Numbered from the stretch's first letter, positions 41,761 through 53,103 are shown. The stretch: 64,000 nt of DNA from Pyropia yezoensis (GCA_009829735.1 CM020620.1:18062354-18126353); one strand, 5' to 3'. Made by a program: numbers and translations. The notes: generated from the sequence alone by a model not told the origin.

Positions 41761-43071
41761 ATGGGTCCCCTTGACCCCTGGCCGGCAATCTCACTGAACC
41801 CATCAAGGTCTGGTACGGTGGCAGCTGTGTCGGCGGCGGCCACACCGCACGATGCTGCCGCGGCCGCTGCGTCGTCTGCGGCCGTGGCGGCGGCGGCGCC
41901 GTCGCCAGCGTCTCATCCATCCCCGGTGCCTTTGGCAGGGCCCTCCTCGCCTGTTTCCCCTGCGGGTGAGGCCACCCCCGGTGGGGTCGCCTTGTTGGAC
42001 AGCCTGGACCGCTACGCCGAGGCGGTGCGGGAGTACTATGAGCCGACGATGCGGGAGCGGGTGCGGCAGGCCATACCGCCAGCGGTACTCTCCGCTGCCA
42101 TTGGGGAAGGTGCAGACACCAACACTTCCCCTGCCGTTGACGGGGCTCCTGCTGCAGCCGGTGACGAGGATCCTGCTGCAGCTGCCGACGGGGATGCCGC
42201 TTGCTCGGTCCCCTTTTTATCGGACGCCAGCCGCCCCCCTGTCCCCACTTTCACCGCTGCAGCCGCACCCTGCGACTTGGCCACCTGCCCGGACGCGCGC
42301 CTGACCCGGGCTCTCCTCACCTGGTTCAAGGACGACTTTTTCACCTGGATCGATACCCTCCCCTGTGGCACCTGTGGTGGTCCCACCACCGTGACGGACA
42401 CTGTCGGGCCGTCTGACGATGAGCGCGCGGGACGGGCGTCACGGGTGGAGCTGCACGAGTGCAGCGCCTGTGGGACGGTGGCCCGTTTTGCCCGCTTTGC
42501 CCATCCCCTCAAGCTCCTCTCCACCCGCCGTGGGCGGTGCGGCGAATGGGCCCAGGCGTTCACGGCCGTTGCGGTCGCTGCGGGCCTCACCGCCCGCCTC
42601 ATTGTCGACTCCACGGACCACCTGTGGACAGAGGTGTGGAGCCACACGGCCCGACGGTGGGTCCACGCCGACGCTTGTGAGGCCGCCCTTGACACGCCCC
42701 TCCTTTATGAGGCGGGGTGGGGCAAGCGCCTGGCGTACATTCTCGCCGCAGGAGAGGGCGTTGCCGACGTCACCCGCCGGTATACGGGCCGCTACGCAGA
42801 GTTGGCTGCCCGCCGTACGGTGGTGGGGGAGGCCTGGCTGGCCGCCTCCCTCGCCCGCCGGAACGCCACCGCCCTCGCAGCACTGCCGCAGGGCGCCGTG
42901 CGTGACGCAGCGGCCGCGCGGGGGGTGGCCGACTGGGAAGCCCTTCACGGGGGGGGGGTGGGAACGGGGGCGCCCCCAATCGGAGATGGGGGGGAGGGGG
43001 TAAGGTTGCCAGGCCGCCAGTCTGGCGCTGCCGACTGGGTGCGCGAACGAGGGGAGAATGGGGGTGGCTAG
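41761..43071 (+). CDS. PNG1: Peptide N-glycanase (PNGase, transglutaminase fold)
   Basis: A 436-residue protein that removes N-linked glycans from misfolded glycoproteins exported from the ER, acting in cytosol or nucleus beside the proteasome. The catalytic triad is clear: Cys260 (in R-C-G-E-W-A), His287 (D-H-L-W-T-E-V-W) and Asp304 (H-A-D-A-C-E). Their spacing of 27 and 17 residues equals that of yeast Png1. The zinc site is present as two CxxC pairs, Cys202/Cys205 and Cys234/Cys237. The first 180 residues are Ala/Pro/Ser-rich with no PUB domain seen, and no C-terminal PAW domain is evident. The length therefore reflects a fungal-like core with added low-complexity ends. The ATG at 41,761 is the first in frame. 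The gene is single-exon. Confidence 0.93.
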   Translation: MGPLDPWPAISLNPSRSGTVAAVSAAATPHDAAAAAASSAAVAAAAPSPASHPSPVPLAGPSSPVSPAGEATPGGVALLDSLDRYAEAVREYYEPTMRERVRQAIPPAVLSAAIGEGADTNTSPAVDGAPAAAGDEDPAAAADGDAACSVPFLSDASRPPVPTFTAAAAPCDLATCPDARLTRALLTWFKDDFFTWIDTLPCGTCGGPTTVTDTVGPSDDERAGRASRVELHECSACGTVARFARFAHPLKLLSTRRGRCGEWAQAFTAVAVAAGLTARLIVDSTDHLWTEVWSHTARRWVHADACEAALDTPLLYEAGWGKRLAYILAAGEGVADVTRRYTGRYAELAARRTVVGEAWLAASLARRNATALAALPQGAVRDAAAARGVADWEALHGGGVGTGAPPIGDGGEGVRLPGRQSGAADWVRERGENGGG

Positions 43072-45277
43072 CTTCTGTTGTTGGGCGGCACTGTACATAT
43101 TGTGTGGCTGGTGGGGGGGAAAAGCAGCGGGACGGCTGTCATCCCCTACCGCGTGCTGGTAGCGGGTGTCGCGGCAGTTCACAAATGGTCATGTGGTCGA
43201 CGTTGCTCTGGGGCGCCACGGGCGTTCTCTGCCCGTTTCAGTACACCCGAGGACGCCTTGTATGAGGTGTACGGTGCACACACCGTATGTATGTGTATGG
43301 ACTGTACAGTACGTACATACTGCGCAGCAAGCTAGAGAAGCGCGCGTGACAGGCCTGCCGAGCTACGTACTCGCCAGCCGTTGCGTTCTCTAGCAAGTGG
43401 CACGCCCGCGCCGCGGGAGATTGTAGGGGGATTGAATGATGCTATCAGATTCTTGGGCCCGGGCCCTGCAGGTGCGGTGCATTTTGCCATCCCAGACTCT
43501 TGAGTGGTCCGATGGTTACTTACTGGCCCGACGACCGGGCCACCTGCCGCCCCCGGACCACCATCCACCGCGCCGAGGCGGGGCCACGGAGAAGGCCGGG
43601 CTGGCCCGGGTGGCCTCACGTCGTTTCGCATGCTCAACCTCACAGGTTGCCTGTGGTGGCGGGCCACAGGGTGGCATGGCTGGTGGCCCCCCCCTTCCGG
43701 GGCTCTGCTTCCCCGCCGTGTCGGCGCAAGCCTCTGCCCCGCGCGGCCAATCGGGTGTGGCGGCGTCGAGTGTGAGGAGGACGGCCCCGTCGCTGCCGCC
43801 ACCTCTTCCCGCCGCGACTCCACCCACCCACCACCTCGCCCACCGTGGCGGGTGACCCCCCCCAGACACGCGCGGCGGCTGCCGCAAGTGGGGGGGCTGG
43901 GCGAGGTGGCTGCCGGCCGGACGGTCGCGGGCGTGGGCGTGGCCACTGGAGGCCCGCAATCGGGGGCGTTGGTGCAGCCGTCGCCGGTCGGCGACAACAG
44001 GGGGGGGGCGTGACAGGCGGCCCGACCCTCGCCCCCGCCCCGGCCCCGCCATCCCTATCCACCCCCCCCCCCCACCACCACCTGTGTTGGGCCGCCCTCC
44101 CCGCGCCGCGTCGCACAGCCGGTGGGGGCACCCCCGCCCCTCTGGCGCGGCCGTCCACTGCCGCCGGCGAAAAGGGGGGGGGAGTTTTGAGTGTTGTGGC
44201 GAGGAGGGGGCCTGCCCATTTGGCGGTCGCGCACGCGCGCTGGCGGGGGGGGTGGGGTGGCGGGGAGGGGTGCGGTGGCGAGGGGCGTGCCGCCGCGAGG
44301 GGGGGGGGACGCGAGCCCCCCACCCCGCGGCCACCACGCGGTCCGTGCGCGGCCATGGTGGCGCCCGCCCACCCGCCGCCTCGGTGCGCCTCTTGACGTG
44401 CTGTCGCCGCCGCACCTGGCCGCTGTCGGGGGGGGACGGTGTGCCCGACCCACACGGGGCGGCCGCGGGGGTGTGGGTTGTTGGCTCTGGTCGCGGCGCC
44501 GCGGTGGCGTGCGCGCCCACACGCCGCGGCGGCGTTTGGGCCGTGTGCGACACGGGCCTGTCCACGCCGTGCGCCGCGGTCCCACTGCCGCGGAAGGGGC
44601 TCGTGTCGCCGGCCGGCCGTCGTTGCCGCCACCGCCGTCGCCGTCGCCGTTGCCGTCGCCACTCTCCACACCACTTTTCGTGGCTGTCCTGTACCTGGCA
44701 CGCCGGTTTACCTGCGGGCCGCTGGCATCAACGCTCCGTCCCTGCCCGCCACCTCCCGTACACCCGTGCACCTCTCTCTCTGGGCGGTTTCTTGACGAGG
44801 GGCGTCCGTCCGGTACTAGCGTACCGTGGCGATTTTCTTCGTCTGTTTTGTTGTGGTGCGCTCACCCTCCCCACCTGCCCTTGTTCCTCTGTTTGGGTGG
44901 CTTGGTGGTGAGGTTCCTTGTTTTTGTGGCGGCTGGGTTGCCTTGGCGGGCAGGAGGTGCCTTGGTGGTGGGGTGCCTTGGTGGTGGGGTTCGTCGTTGG
45001 TGGGGTAATCGGTTCATGGTTGTCTCGGTGGCTTGTGTGAGCTGTCAACCGCCCCGACGACGCAACAGCCTTTTGGGTGGCCGTGCGATTCGGTCCGCCC
45101 TCCCGCGTGCTCTTCTTTGCGACCTGGGCGTACCCGGCGTTCTCAGGCCGCTGCTGTATGCGCTGCCCCCTCTGGAGGAAACTGGAGCGTGTTCTCAACC
45201 ATTTTGGTTGCTGCTCATCGATCGTTGTTGTCGTCGGAAGGGGTGGTGCGATCGCGGTGTCGCAGCGGCCTTGACGG
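43072..45277. other. Long GC-rich intergenic region, no supported gene
   Basis: A palindrome-rich AT/GT stretch at about 43,270-43,330 (CACACCGTATGTATG ... GTACGTACATAC) and a short inverted pair GCTAGAGAA / TTCTCTAGC (about 43,330 and 43,388) follow the N-glycanase stop. From 43,440 to 44,780 frames of over 200 codons are open on both strands at once, with Gly/Pro/Arg runs and poly-C and poly-G tracts, and none is recognisable. From 44,880 to 45,010 a short degenerate tandem repeat (GCCTTGGTGGTGGGG) lies in the INO80 upstream region. Confidence 0.55.
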
Positions 45278-48200
45278 ATGAATATGGATGACTTGCTGTC
45301 GGGCCCGCCGCTTGTGCCACCGTCGCGGCGGAGCCATCGTTCGGACGCGGCTTCATCGTTGGTTGACTCGGTTGGCGGTGGTGGCGGCTCCCGTGGGGGC
45401 GGCGGTCACCGGGAGTCGAGTCGCCCTGGTTCCCGGGGGGGAGGTGTCAGTGGTGGTGAGCCGCCATTGCCCCCTCCCCGTGGTCGTTTCTCGTCGGCGG
45501 CCCCGTTGCCGTCCTTGTCGGGACCATCGGCGTATACTTTCGGACGCGGTATCGGACCCGGCCACGGTCCGCCCGAAGGGCCCGTGTATGGGCGGCCGCT
45601 GCATCATGACACTCGGCGGCATGGCGAAGCGGGTGCATCGCCGGGGACAGCCGCACCGTACAGTGAAATGGGCCCTCCCCCTCAAGCTCTCTTGCCGCCT
45701 CCTCCACCCCCACCGCCACCGCCTGGCTCTGCCCACCGGCCGTACACTTCCCCGCTGTTGCGGGGACTGGGTGGCCCCCAAGCTCAAGGCGCTCACCTCC
45801 CATCGCACATGTCGCTCTCCCACCGCGAGGGGGGCGGGATGGAGCGAGCGCTTGGCTCCTCCCCGTACGGCGCCGTGCACCCGTCTATGGCTGATGGCTA
45901 CGGAAATGGCATGCCACGTCCGTTGCTGCCACCGCTGTCGTCGGTGCCTTCCCGGGGGGTGGTGTTTGGTGAGACGCCGCTCCAGGCGCCGCCATCTGGG
46001 GCGGGACCACCCGGGTGGGGAGGAGGGGGGTCTCACGGGGGGCACGCGTCACATTCGTCTCGCGCACCGGCGTACTACGGACGTCCTGATGGCCAGCCGC
46101 CGGGGCCGGCACAGGTGCCGTTACCTCCACCTCCACCTCCTCATCCTCCGTTGCCACCACCGCCGCCGCCGCATTCGTCCGCGTCTGCGTACCGCTCAGA
46201 TGGGGGGCGCCCCCGTGTTGTCCACCCGCCTGCTCAAGACGTCTACTATCGGGGCGGCAGCGGCGGCGTTGGGGTGGAGCCGATGGAGTATTCGTCGGGT
46301 CCCGTCGACGGGGGCTACCATGGGAGTGCAGCCGCGGACGAGGAAGAACCGCGCGATGGTCCCAGTGCCTACGAGCGACGGCCGCGCGGTTATCGACACT
46401 CTTCTGCCCGACCCGATGAATACCGTCCTGCACACAGCGCTCGCCGCCGCCAGAGCGACAGCGAAGGCGGCAGTGCTTTGGCGGGGTCGGCTCTACAGGG
46501 CAGCCGGCGGCACGAGTCTGACGAAGACGATGAGCGATCCCGCCGCCGCCGGCCGAGTGAGTCGGATCTTGAGGGTAAAGGCGTCGGACGTGGTCGCGGT
46601 GGCAGCGGCGGCGGCGGCGGCGGTGGCAGCAGTGGTGTCACTTTAGCCGGCGGCCCCAGTCGCTTGAAGATGTCCAAGCGGCAGAACCATTGGGATAATT
46701 ACGGAGATGAGTGGGATGAAGGGCGCGTCGATCGCGATGGCCGCGACAGCCGCGACAACCGCGACAGCCGTGACGTACGCTACAGTCGTGACGGAAGGAC
46801 GGCATTGGGCGACCAAGGTCCGGAGGGGTATGGCGGCCGGGAACTGCGCGGCAGCGAGGTCCGTGACCTTGGCGACGCTGATGACCTCCACGATATGCTT
46901 GACCTGCGCGCTGTGCGTGACGTTCGAGACTCCCGCGACCGCCACAGGAGCCGTGACGGCCGCGACAGCCGGGACAACCGCGACTGGAGGGATGTCGGGC
47001 GGGACGCTGGGCGAGACGGACGTCACTTGCGGGAGATGCCCGTTGCATGTGCGGAGCTGGATGTGGAGTCCGCGCCTCCCCCTGTCTACGAAGAGACGAA
47101 GCCGCTGGTGCGTCGGCGGTCGGCGTCCGATTTGGACGGCAGGCGAGACGGGCCGAAGAAGAAAAGTCGCTCTGCCCGCGTGACGCCGCAAGCTGTGCCG
47201 TGGGCTGAGGATCCGAAGCCACGGACTGCCAGGCTGGCCTACGCGACGCACCAAGAGCCCAACCAGCTGCAAGGGGTTGTCCGTGAACCTGAGGAGCTCC
47301 CGGCAGTGATGTCCCCATCTCATGCTGCCGCTCATGATACTCGTGGTAGGCAGGCAGGCGGCTGGGGCGACCGGCGGCGCAAGCAGCAGCCTCCGGTGCC
47401 GAGCAGCAAGCGCCAGCGGTGGGTGTCGTCCACTGAGGAGGATGAACCCGAGCAGCCCGCTGCGGAGGAGACCCACTCGGACGAGGTAGGTGCGTCCAAG
47501 CCCCCCCCAGGCTTCACGAGTGTGAAAGACTTGGTTCCTGCCAGCGTTCCTGAGGCGCTTGCACCCAAGATCCCCACCCGTCGTTACGCAAGTCGCTCGT
47601 CAGATAGCGAGGAAGACAGCTCTGGCACCAGTGGGTCTCCTGGACGCCATCGTTCGAGGGGCCGAGGCCGTCGGCGGGCACGGAATCGTGGTGGTCTGCC
47701 GCTGGTGGAGGAGGAAGAAGATCCAGCACGCATCCCCCCTCGCGACGGCGCCATCCCACCTGCCTCTGACGAGTTTGATGCGGCACCCGCACCGCCAGAA
47801 CGGCGACCAGGCCGGGGTCTGCTGTGGGCAGCGCCTATCCTCCATGCGGGTGCTCTGCAGCTTGCGCGGCTGGTGCCGTCTCTGGCTGATCGGGCGCTGC
47901 CCGCTTCCTGGGTGGCAGAGGACGACCCGAAGGACGACCGATGTATCACCGTGCGCGGTGTGCGTTTAGCTATTCCGCTGGCGTATGAGTTGGACCCGAC
48001 CTGCCGGGCTATGGACCGAGCTCTGGACCGGGCCGAGAACAAGTTCCGCTCTTCTCGTAAGGAAAAGGCTGTCGGCGGTGAGCGGGGCTCGGTTGTCCTC
48101 CGCCGGCGCCCACCAATGAAGAAGAGCCGTCATTCGATGGGCAGCCCAAGCCAGCCCCGCGGCAGCGGTGCGTCACCGCTGTATCGATCAGTTGGCCGGG

Positions 48201-51200
48201 CGGCGGGGCTTCCGCCGATACCTCCTCCGGGCAAGCGCCTAGTGCTTCGGCCCGGCCCGATGGGTGCCGCCGCCGCGTCCGCCTCCCGACCGCTGTCGGG
48301 CGCTGCGGCTCGATCGGTGGCAAAGAAAGCGGCGCAGCTGGCAGCCAAGGCCGCCACTGTCCCAGACTCGGACCCCCGAGATGTGACCGGGCGGTCGATG
48401 CCACCCGGCGGTTCGTCTTCCTCTTTGGTTCCTGTCGGTCCTGGTGGCAGTTGGGCCATGGTCGGTCCACATGTGCCTGCGGCGATCGCGGTAGATGCTT
48501 CGTTGGCACCGCTGCCTCCACCCGAGGAGGAGGTCAAGGAGTGGAAGAAGGACCGGGGGGGCTGGCGGACATTTGTCAAGACCGAGGTGGTCAAGGCTGT
48601 CCGTGCACATGGGCAGGTCACGACTACGTTACAAAAGCTGGCACGTGGGGTTTCAGGGGCTTGTGCTCGGGAGGCTCGCAAGCGTAGCCTTCGGTCGGTG
48701 CGTGCAGCGGACGACGCCAACCGTAGGTCACGGCGGCTGCTGAAGGACGTGCTTACGTACTGGCGGCGGGAAGAGCGGGAGCGAGTGGAGGAGCGTCGGC
48801 GATTGGCGGCTGAGACTGAAGCGCAGCGCTCCCGGGAAGACGAGCTGCGGGAGGAGCAGCGGCAAAAGAACAAGCTGCGCTTTTTGCTGGGCCAGAGCGA
48901 AGCATTTTCTTCCTTCCTGCAGGCCAAGGCACAGGCAACCTCTGCTGCTGCGGCTGCCGATACGGCTGGGAGCACTGCGGCCTCGGGGAAGGGTGCCGTG
49001 GATGCGACGATGGACTCGATCACTGGTGCTGAGGACGATGCGGAGCTCCGGCGAAAGTCTGAAGCCGCTGCTGCGGAACTCCTGGTGGCCCATCGAGCAA
49101 AGCTCGCCGTGTTTGACAACGAGACTGTCCGACAACGGTCGATTTCGGATACGGCCGCCGCGGATCGCGCTGCGGATGAGGCGCGCCATGCGGACGAAGA
49201 GGGTGGGTTGGGTACGCCGTCAGCTGTGGACGTCATGGATGGGGTGACATTGGCGGCTGGTGACGATGCCGCGGCGGGCATGTCTGCTGCTGCGGCCGAA
49301 GCAGCGGCGGCCGAGGCGGCGGCAGTGGCAACCTCCCTGGCGGGTTCGGATAACAAGCAAGTTGCGGCGGTGAAGCAGCCGTCTATTTTGTTGGGCAAGA
49401 TGAAGGGATACCAATTGCGCGGTCTTTCATGGCTTGTTTCCCTCTACGACCAAGGTATCAATGGGATTCTAGCCGACGAGATGGGGCTGGGCAAGACGGT
49501 GCAGACCATTTCTTTTCTGGCCTACTTGGCCGAAGCGGAGAACAACTGGGGCCCGTTCTTGGTGGTCACGCCAAAGGCCACTTTGCACAACTGGCAGCAG
49601 GAGGTGGGCAAGTTTTGCCCATCGCTTCGCGTGCTTCCGTATTGGGGTTCAAAGGCGGACCGTCAGGAGCTGCGCAAGCACTGGTCACAGAAGCGCATGT
49701 ATCGCCGGGACTCGGAGTTTCACGTGTGCGTCACGTCATACGAGACGCTAATGACCGACCAAACGCACTTCCCTCGCGTCAAGTGGCAGCACGTGGTTCT
49801 CGACGAGGCTCAAGCAATCAAGAACTCTGCGTCAGCCCGATGGAAAGCGCTTCTCAACTTTCCGTGCCGGAACCGGTTGTTGCTGACGGGGACGCCGCTG
49901 CAGAACAAGATGTCGGAGCTGTGGTCTTTGCTGCATTTCATCATGCCTACTGTTTTTGACTCCCACACGGAGTTTGCTGACTGGTTTGCGAAGGACATTG
50001 AGGGGCATGCCAAGAACGCGTCATCGATGCTTGACTCTACGACATTGGCGCGGCTGCGGACGCTTTTGGACCCATTCATGCTGCGGCGCGTCAAACGCGA
50101 TGTCGAAAATGAGATGCCACCCAAGACGGAGCTGGTTGTGCACTGCGATTTGACGCCTCGTCAGCGCAAGCTCTATGCCGGTATCAAGGCTAACATTTCG
50201 GTAGAGGAGCTGCGTCGCACGCTTGGCGTTACCTCGGGCGGCGGTGGCGGCGGTGGTGCGGCCGCGGACGCGTCTGAGAAGGGACAGTTGATGAACATTA
50301 TCATGCAGCTGCGCAAGGTGTGCAACCACCCTGAGACGTTTCAGCGGCGTACGCCGACGGCGCCTCTGCAGTTCCAGCGGGTACCCCCGCCATCTATTGC
50401 CCCACTGCCACCAGCGGTGCTTACCAACAAGTCTGATGGCCCGCCACCCCCGCAGGCCGTGACGTTTGTGCGGGAGTCGGCACTGTCGCTCCCCATTCCG
50501 TCTCTGGTGCGCGACTGCCTCTATTTCGCCGAAGCCGAGCGCCGCAAGGCGTGCGTGGTCACCTGCGGGCCTCTCACGCCGCATCGTCTGGCCGCGCAAT
50601 GGTCTCCGCCTTTGAAGGCTGGGGACCGTGCCACGCCGTTGGCTGGGGGCTCGCTATCTGTGTTGCGTCTGGCTGGAGGGTTGTCTCCGTCTGAGGTCTT
50701 CGCGATTGCGGGAGTGCTCGCCCCAGTGTACGGGTGGCACCGCATCACGGCTGGGGTGGTTGAGAGCCTGGACCGCTTGCGTACGGTGTATGGTTTACCG
50801 GCTGAGTCGGAGACCACCGACACGGTGAAGAACCCCTTGGACGTGCCTCATCGGCGGCTCTTGCTTCCGTCTTTTGGCAAGCCCGTTGCAGGCAGCGGGG
50901 CTCTCGGACGCATCTTGCTTCCCGGCCACGAGTCTCCGGCCCAGATGGTGGAGGTGCACACACGGCTGCTGCGAGTGACGCGGATACACGTGCCCGCGGC
51001 CACAGCCCCGTCTGTGCAGCTGTCTATCCCTGGCGACGCGTCGCACGCAAGCGCGTTGAATGTAGCGCTAGCCTTGGCCTACCCCGGGCCGCCCTTGGAC
51101 AGCGGTGTTTCTGTCGCGGAGAATCATGCGCTGTGGCGGGGGTTATCTGGCAACTACGGTGGTGCTGTGGGCATCTCGTCCATCACTATGCCTGATCGTG

Positions 51201-51862
51201 GCCGCCTGGTGGCTGACTCTGGGAAGATGCAGGTGCTGGATGCCCTTCTCCGCCGGCTCAAGCGAGAAGGCCACAAGGTGCTCGTCTACTCGCAGTTCAC
51301 GAAGGTCATGGACATCCTGGAGAACTATGTGCAAACGACGGGCTTCAAGTATGTGCGGCTTGATGGTCAGTCTGCACTGGCGGACCGCCGTGATATGGTC
51401 GCTGAATGGCAGACAGACGACGAGCTCTTTGTTTTCTTGCTATCCACACGTGCTGGCGGTGTGGGCATCAACCTTACTGCAGCTGACACGGTCATCTTTT
51501 TCGACTCGGACTGGAATCCGACGGTGGACTCGCAGGCGATGGATCGGGCTCACCGACTGGGCCAGGAGCGCCCGGTCACTGTGTACCGCCTGCTCGCGCG
51601 CGGCACGATCGAGGAGCGTATTCGCAGTCGGGCGTTACAGAAGGAGCGCATTAACGACCTGGTCATCAAGGGCGGCCAGATTGCGTCAGAGGCAGAGCAG
51701 GCGGACGGTGACGCCACGAACCTGCGCGACCTGGCCGCCCTACTCATGGGGGAGGACGATATTGATGACAAGGCCCAGCAGCTGGCAGGTGTGTCGGCGT
51801 CCATAACGACGGTCGCCACCACGCCTGGTAGTGCGAGTGTGCCTGTTGCTGCGAGTGCGTAG
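45278..51862 (+). CDS. INO80: INO80-type chromatin-remodelling ATPase
   Basis: A 2,194-residue single-exon protein, the motor of the INO80 complex, which slides nucleosomes and edits H2A.Z in the nucleus. Residues 1-480 are Pro/Gly/Ser-rich. Residues about 485-580 carry dozens of R-D and D-S-R-D repeats. A DBINO domain spans about 1088-1215 (ending L-R-F-L-L-G-Q-S-E-A-F-S). The first helicase lobe has Walker A D-E-M-G-L-G-K-T at 1400-1407 (Lys1406) and DEAQ at 1509-1512; DEAQ with A-I-K-N separates INO80 from most SNF2 relatives. An insertion of about 330 residues precedes the second lobe, as is typical of INO80, where it binds the RVB1/2 ring. Motif V S-T-R-A-G-G-V-G-I-N lies at about 2056, and motif VI with H-R-L-G-Q near 2090. 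The unusually long N-terminus makes it larger than the yeast and human proteins (about 1,500). Confidence 0.95.
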   Translation: MNMDDLLSGPPLVPPSRRSHRSDAASSLVDSVGGGGGSRGGGGHRESSRPGSRGGGVSGGEPPLPPPRGRFSSAAPLPSLSGPSAYTFGRGIGPGHGPPEGPVYGRPLHHDTRRHGEAGASPGTAAPYSEMGPPPQALLPPPPPPPPPPGSAHRPYTSPLLRGLGGPQAQGAHLPSHMSLSHREGGGMERALGSSPYGAVHPSMADGYGNGMPRPLLPPLSSVPSRGVVFGETPLQAPPSGAGPPGWGGGGSHGGHASHSSRAPAYYGRPDGQPPGPAQVPLPPPPPPHPPLPPPPPPHSSASAYRSDGGRPRVVHPPAQDVYYRGGSGGVGVEPMEYSSGPVDGGYHGSAAADEEEPRDGPSAYERRPRGYRHSSARPDEYRPAHSARRRQSDSEGGSALAGSALQGSRRHESDEDDERSRRRRPSESDLEGKGVGRGRGGSGGGGGGGSSGVTLAGGPSRLKMSKRQNHWDNYGDEWDEGRVDRDGRDSRDNRDSRDVRYSRDGRTALGDQGPEGYGGRELRGSEVRDLGDADDLHDMLDLRAVRDVRDSRDRHRSRDGRDSRDNRDWRDVGRDAGRDGRHLREMPVACAELDVESAPPPVYEETKPLVRRRSASDLDGRRDGPKKKSRSARVTPQAVPWAEDPKPRTARLAYATHQEPNQLQGVVREPEELPAVMSPSHAAAHDTRGRQAGGWGDRRRKQQPPVPSSKRQRWVSSTEEDEPEQPAAEETHSDEVGASKPPPGFTSVKDLVPASVPEALAPKIPTRRYASRSSDSEEDSSGTSGSPGRHRSRGRGRRRARNRGGLPLVEEEEDPARIPPRDGAIPPASDEFDAAPAPPERRPGRGLLWAAPILHAGALQLARLVPSLADRALPASWVAEDDPKDDRCITVRGVRLAIPLAYELDPTCRAMDRALDRAENKFRSSRKEKAVGGERGSVVLRRRPPMKKSRHSMGSPSQPRGSGASPLYRSVGRAAGLPPIPPPGKRLVLRPGPMGAAAASASRPLSGAAARSVAKKAAQLAAKAATVPDSDPRDVTGRSMPPGGSSSSLVPVGPGGSWAMVGPHVPAAIAVDASLAPLPPPEEEVKEWKKDRGGWRTFVKTEVVKAVRAHGQVTTTLQKLARGVSGACAREARKRSLRSVRAADDANRRSRRLLKDVLTYWRREERERVEERRRLAAETEAQRSREDELREEQRQKNKLRFLLGQSEAFSSFLQAKAQATSAAAAADTAGSTAASGKGAVDATMDSITGAEDDAELRRKSEAAAAELLVAHRAKLAVFDNETVRQRSISDTAAADRAADEARHADEEGGLGTPSAVDVMDGVTLAAGDDAAAGMSAAAAEAAAAEAAAVATSLAGSDNKQVAAVKQPSILLGKMKGYQLRGLSWLVSLYDQGINGILADEMGLGKTVQTISFLAYLAEAENNWGPFLVVTPKATLHNWQQEVGKFCPSLRVLPYWGSKADRQELRKHWSQKRMYRRDSEFHVCVTSYETLMTDQTHFPRVKWQHVVLDEAQAIKNSASARWKALLNFPCRNRLLLTGTPLQNKMSELWSLLHFIMPTVFDSHTEFADWFAKDIEGHAKNASSMLDSTTLARLRTLLDPFMLRRVKRDVENEMPPKTELVVHCDLTPRQRKLYAGIKANISVEELRRTLGVTSGGGGGGGAAADASEKGQLMNIIMQLRKVCNHPETFQRRTPTAPLQFQRVPPPSIAPLPPAVLTNKSDGPPPPQAVTFVRESALSLPIPSLVRDCLYFAEAERRKACVVTCGPLTPHRLAAQWSPPLKAGDRATPLAGGSLSVLRLAGGLSPSEVFAIAGVLAPVYGWHRITAGVVESLDRLRTVYGLPAESETTDTVKNPLDVPHRRLLLPSFGKPVAGSGALGRILLPGHESPAQMVEVHTRLLRVTRIHVPAATAPSVQLSIPGDASHASALNVALALAYPGPPLDSGVSVAENHALWRGLSGNYGGAVGISSITMPDRGRLVADSGKMQVLDALLRRLKREGHKVLVYSQFTKVMDILENYVQTTGFKYVRLDGQSALADRRDMVAEWQTDDELFVFLLSTRAGGVGINLTAADTVIFFDSDWNPTVDSQAMDRAHRLGQERPVTVYRLLARGTIEERIRSRALQKERINDLVIKGGQIASEAEQADGDATNLRDLAALLMGEDDIDDKAQQLAGVSASITTVATTPGSASVPVAASA

Positions 51863-53103
51863 GTCATTGCTTTGTGTCTCGCTTTCACTCTTTTCTTTCC
51901 ACTTCATAACTCGGAATTTCCTCCTGTCAAGAACGTGAGTGCCGCGTGCGATGCGCACTTTGCAACGCTGTGGCAATGGTATCGTGCCTGGATAGAAAAC
52001 ATGCGCGTGGGGCAGGTACATAGATTTATTCGTGTTGAAGGCAGGGAGGGACAAGTGGAGCATGGTGACAGGCCTCACACCTGCGCTGACACAAACAAGC
52101 CAGACAATGAAAAGCCAAGCCCATAAAAGGGCAGGTCAGACAGTACAGTCCTACGCAATCAGGCAGAGCTTGCAACGTCAGCAGGTGCACGACGTGGGGT
52201 GGGCCCGCCCGGCGATGAGCAGGCACACATGGTGGCAAGCTGCATGCCAAGCAACCACAAGAGCAACCGCTGGTGGTGCTGCGTCGGCACTCAGAAAAAA
52301 TGCAATTAAAGGTTGATATATCAGCCCAGACGGCCGCACACGATATACGTCCGCCAGGTCATCAACGAGGAATAGCACTGAAGAGTGCGTTTTCATCATT
52401 GTGCAAGGCTCCACCGGCCACCCTCTGGTGCAGGAGAACGAGGACGCAAGCAACGGTTATTCTCCACGTCAGGGATAAAATGGGACGTACCTGGAGGACT
52501 GTCAACGCAACGCAGAGGAGCGTGCCAAACCGATGCTAGCGACGTTGGCAGACTCCGCTGCGTGGACAGCCGAATGGTCTTGACGTCGTGACGCTGTGAA
52601 CATGGGGACGACGGCGCCAGCACTGGACTCGAATCCTGGTCTGCGACGACCGGAGTGGCCGTATCATGATCCGGAATTGTCCTTTCGATCTGAGAAGGCA
52701 TTCCACGTAACAAATAAGTATTCATCGGGTGATGGACTCGTCCGGTCTGTCGTGCAAACCGAGAAAAAACACTGTGGCATGACCACTGTCGCGATGACAT
52801 GTCAACTTGGACCGTTGCAGCGGCGCGCGCAGCCCCAGCGAGCAGCGGTCCAGCCACCGTCCTGTGCATGTTCGGATGGCTGCGCATAGGACAGCAGCTG
52901 GACCGGGGCGCAGGCTCCTACTTCGTGCAGGCCTTCGTGCAAAGACCTCACGACTCGGGGCAGACGTTTTGTTTCTCGCCAAGGCACCCCGAAAAAACAT
53001 GCTCGCACAAGGAAAGGTCTCACCGCGCAGACAAGGGAAGCCATCCCCATCGGTGAGCGTCATCCCCGCGTGCCACCCGTGCGCTCGCACCCCCCAGTAT
53101 CGT
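51863..53103. other. Convergent intergenic region between INO80 and the DUF3727 gene
   Basis: This holds the 3' ends of two converging genes. Composition is ordinary. Short frames are present but none is supported. A stretch around 52,620-52,640 resembles part of a tRNA T-arm but makes no cloverleaf. Confidence 0.55.

Noticed and set aside
43332-44911. Frames of 220-350 codons on both strands between N-glycanase and INO80
   Set aside because: Mutually overlapping, Arg/Pro/Gly-rich, without motifs; explained by GC bias removing stop codons.
45288-46646. 452-codon plus frame in the first part of INO80
   Set aside because: It is Arg/His/Cys-rich, has no repeat or domain logic, and overlaps the INO80 frame, which continues into clear ATPase motifs.
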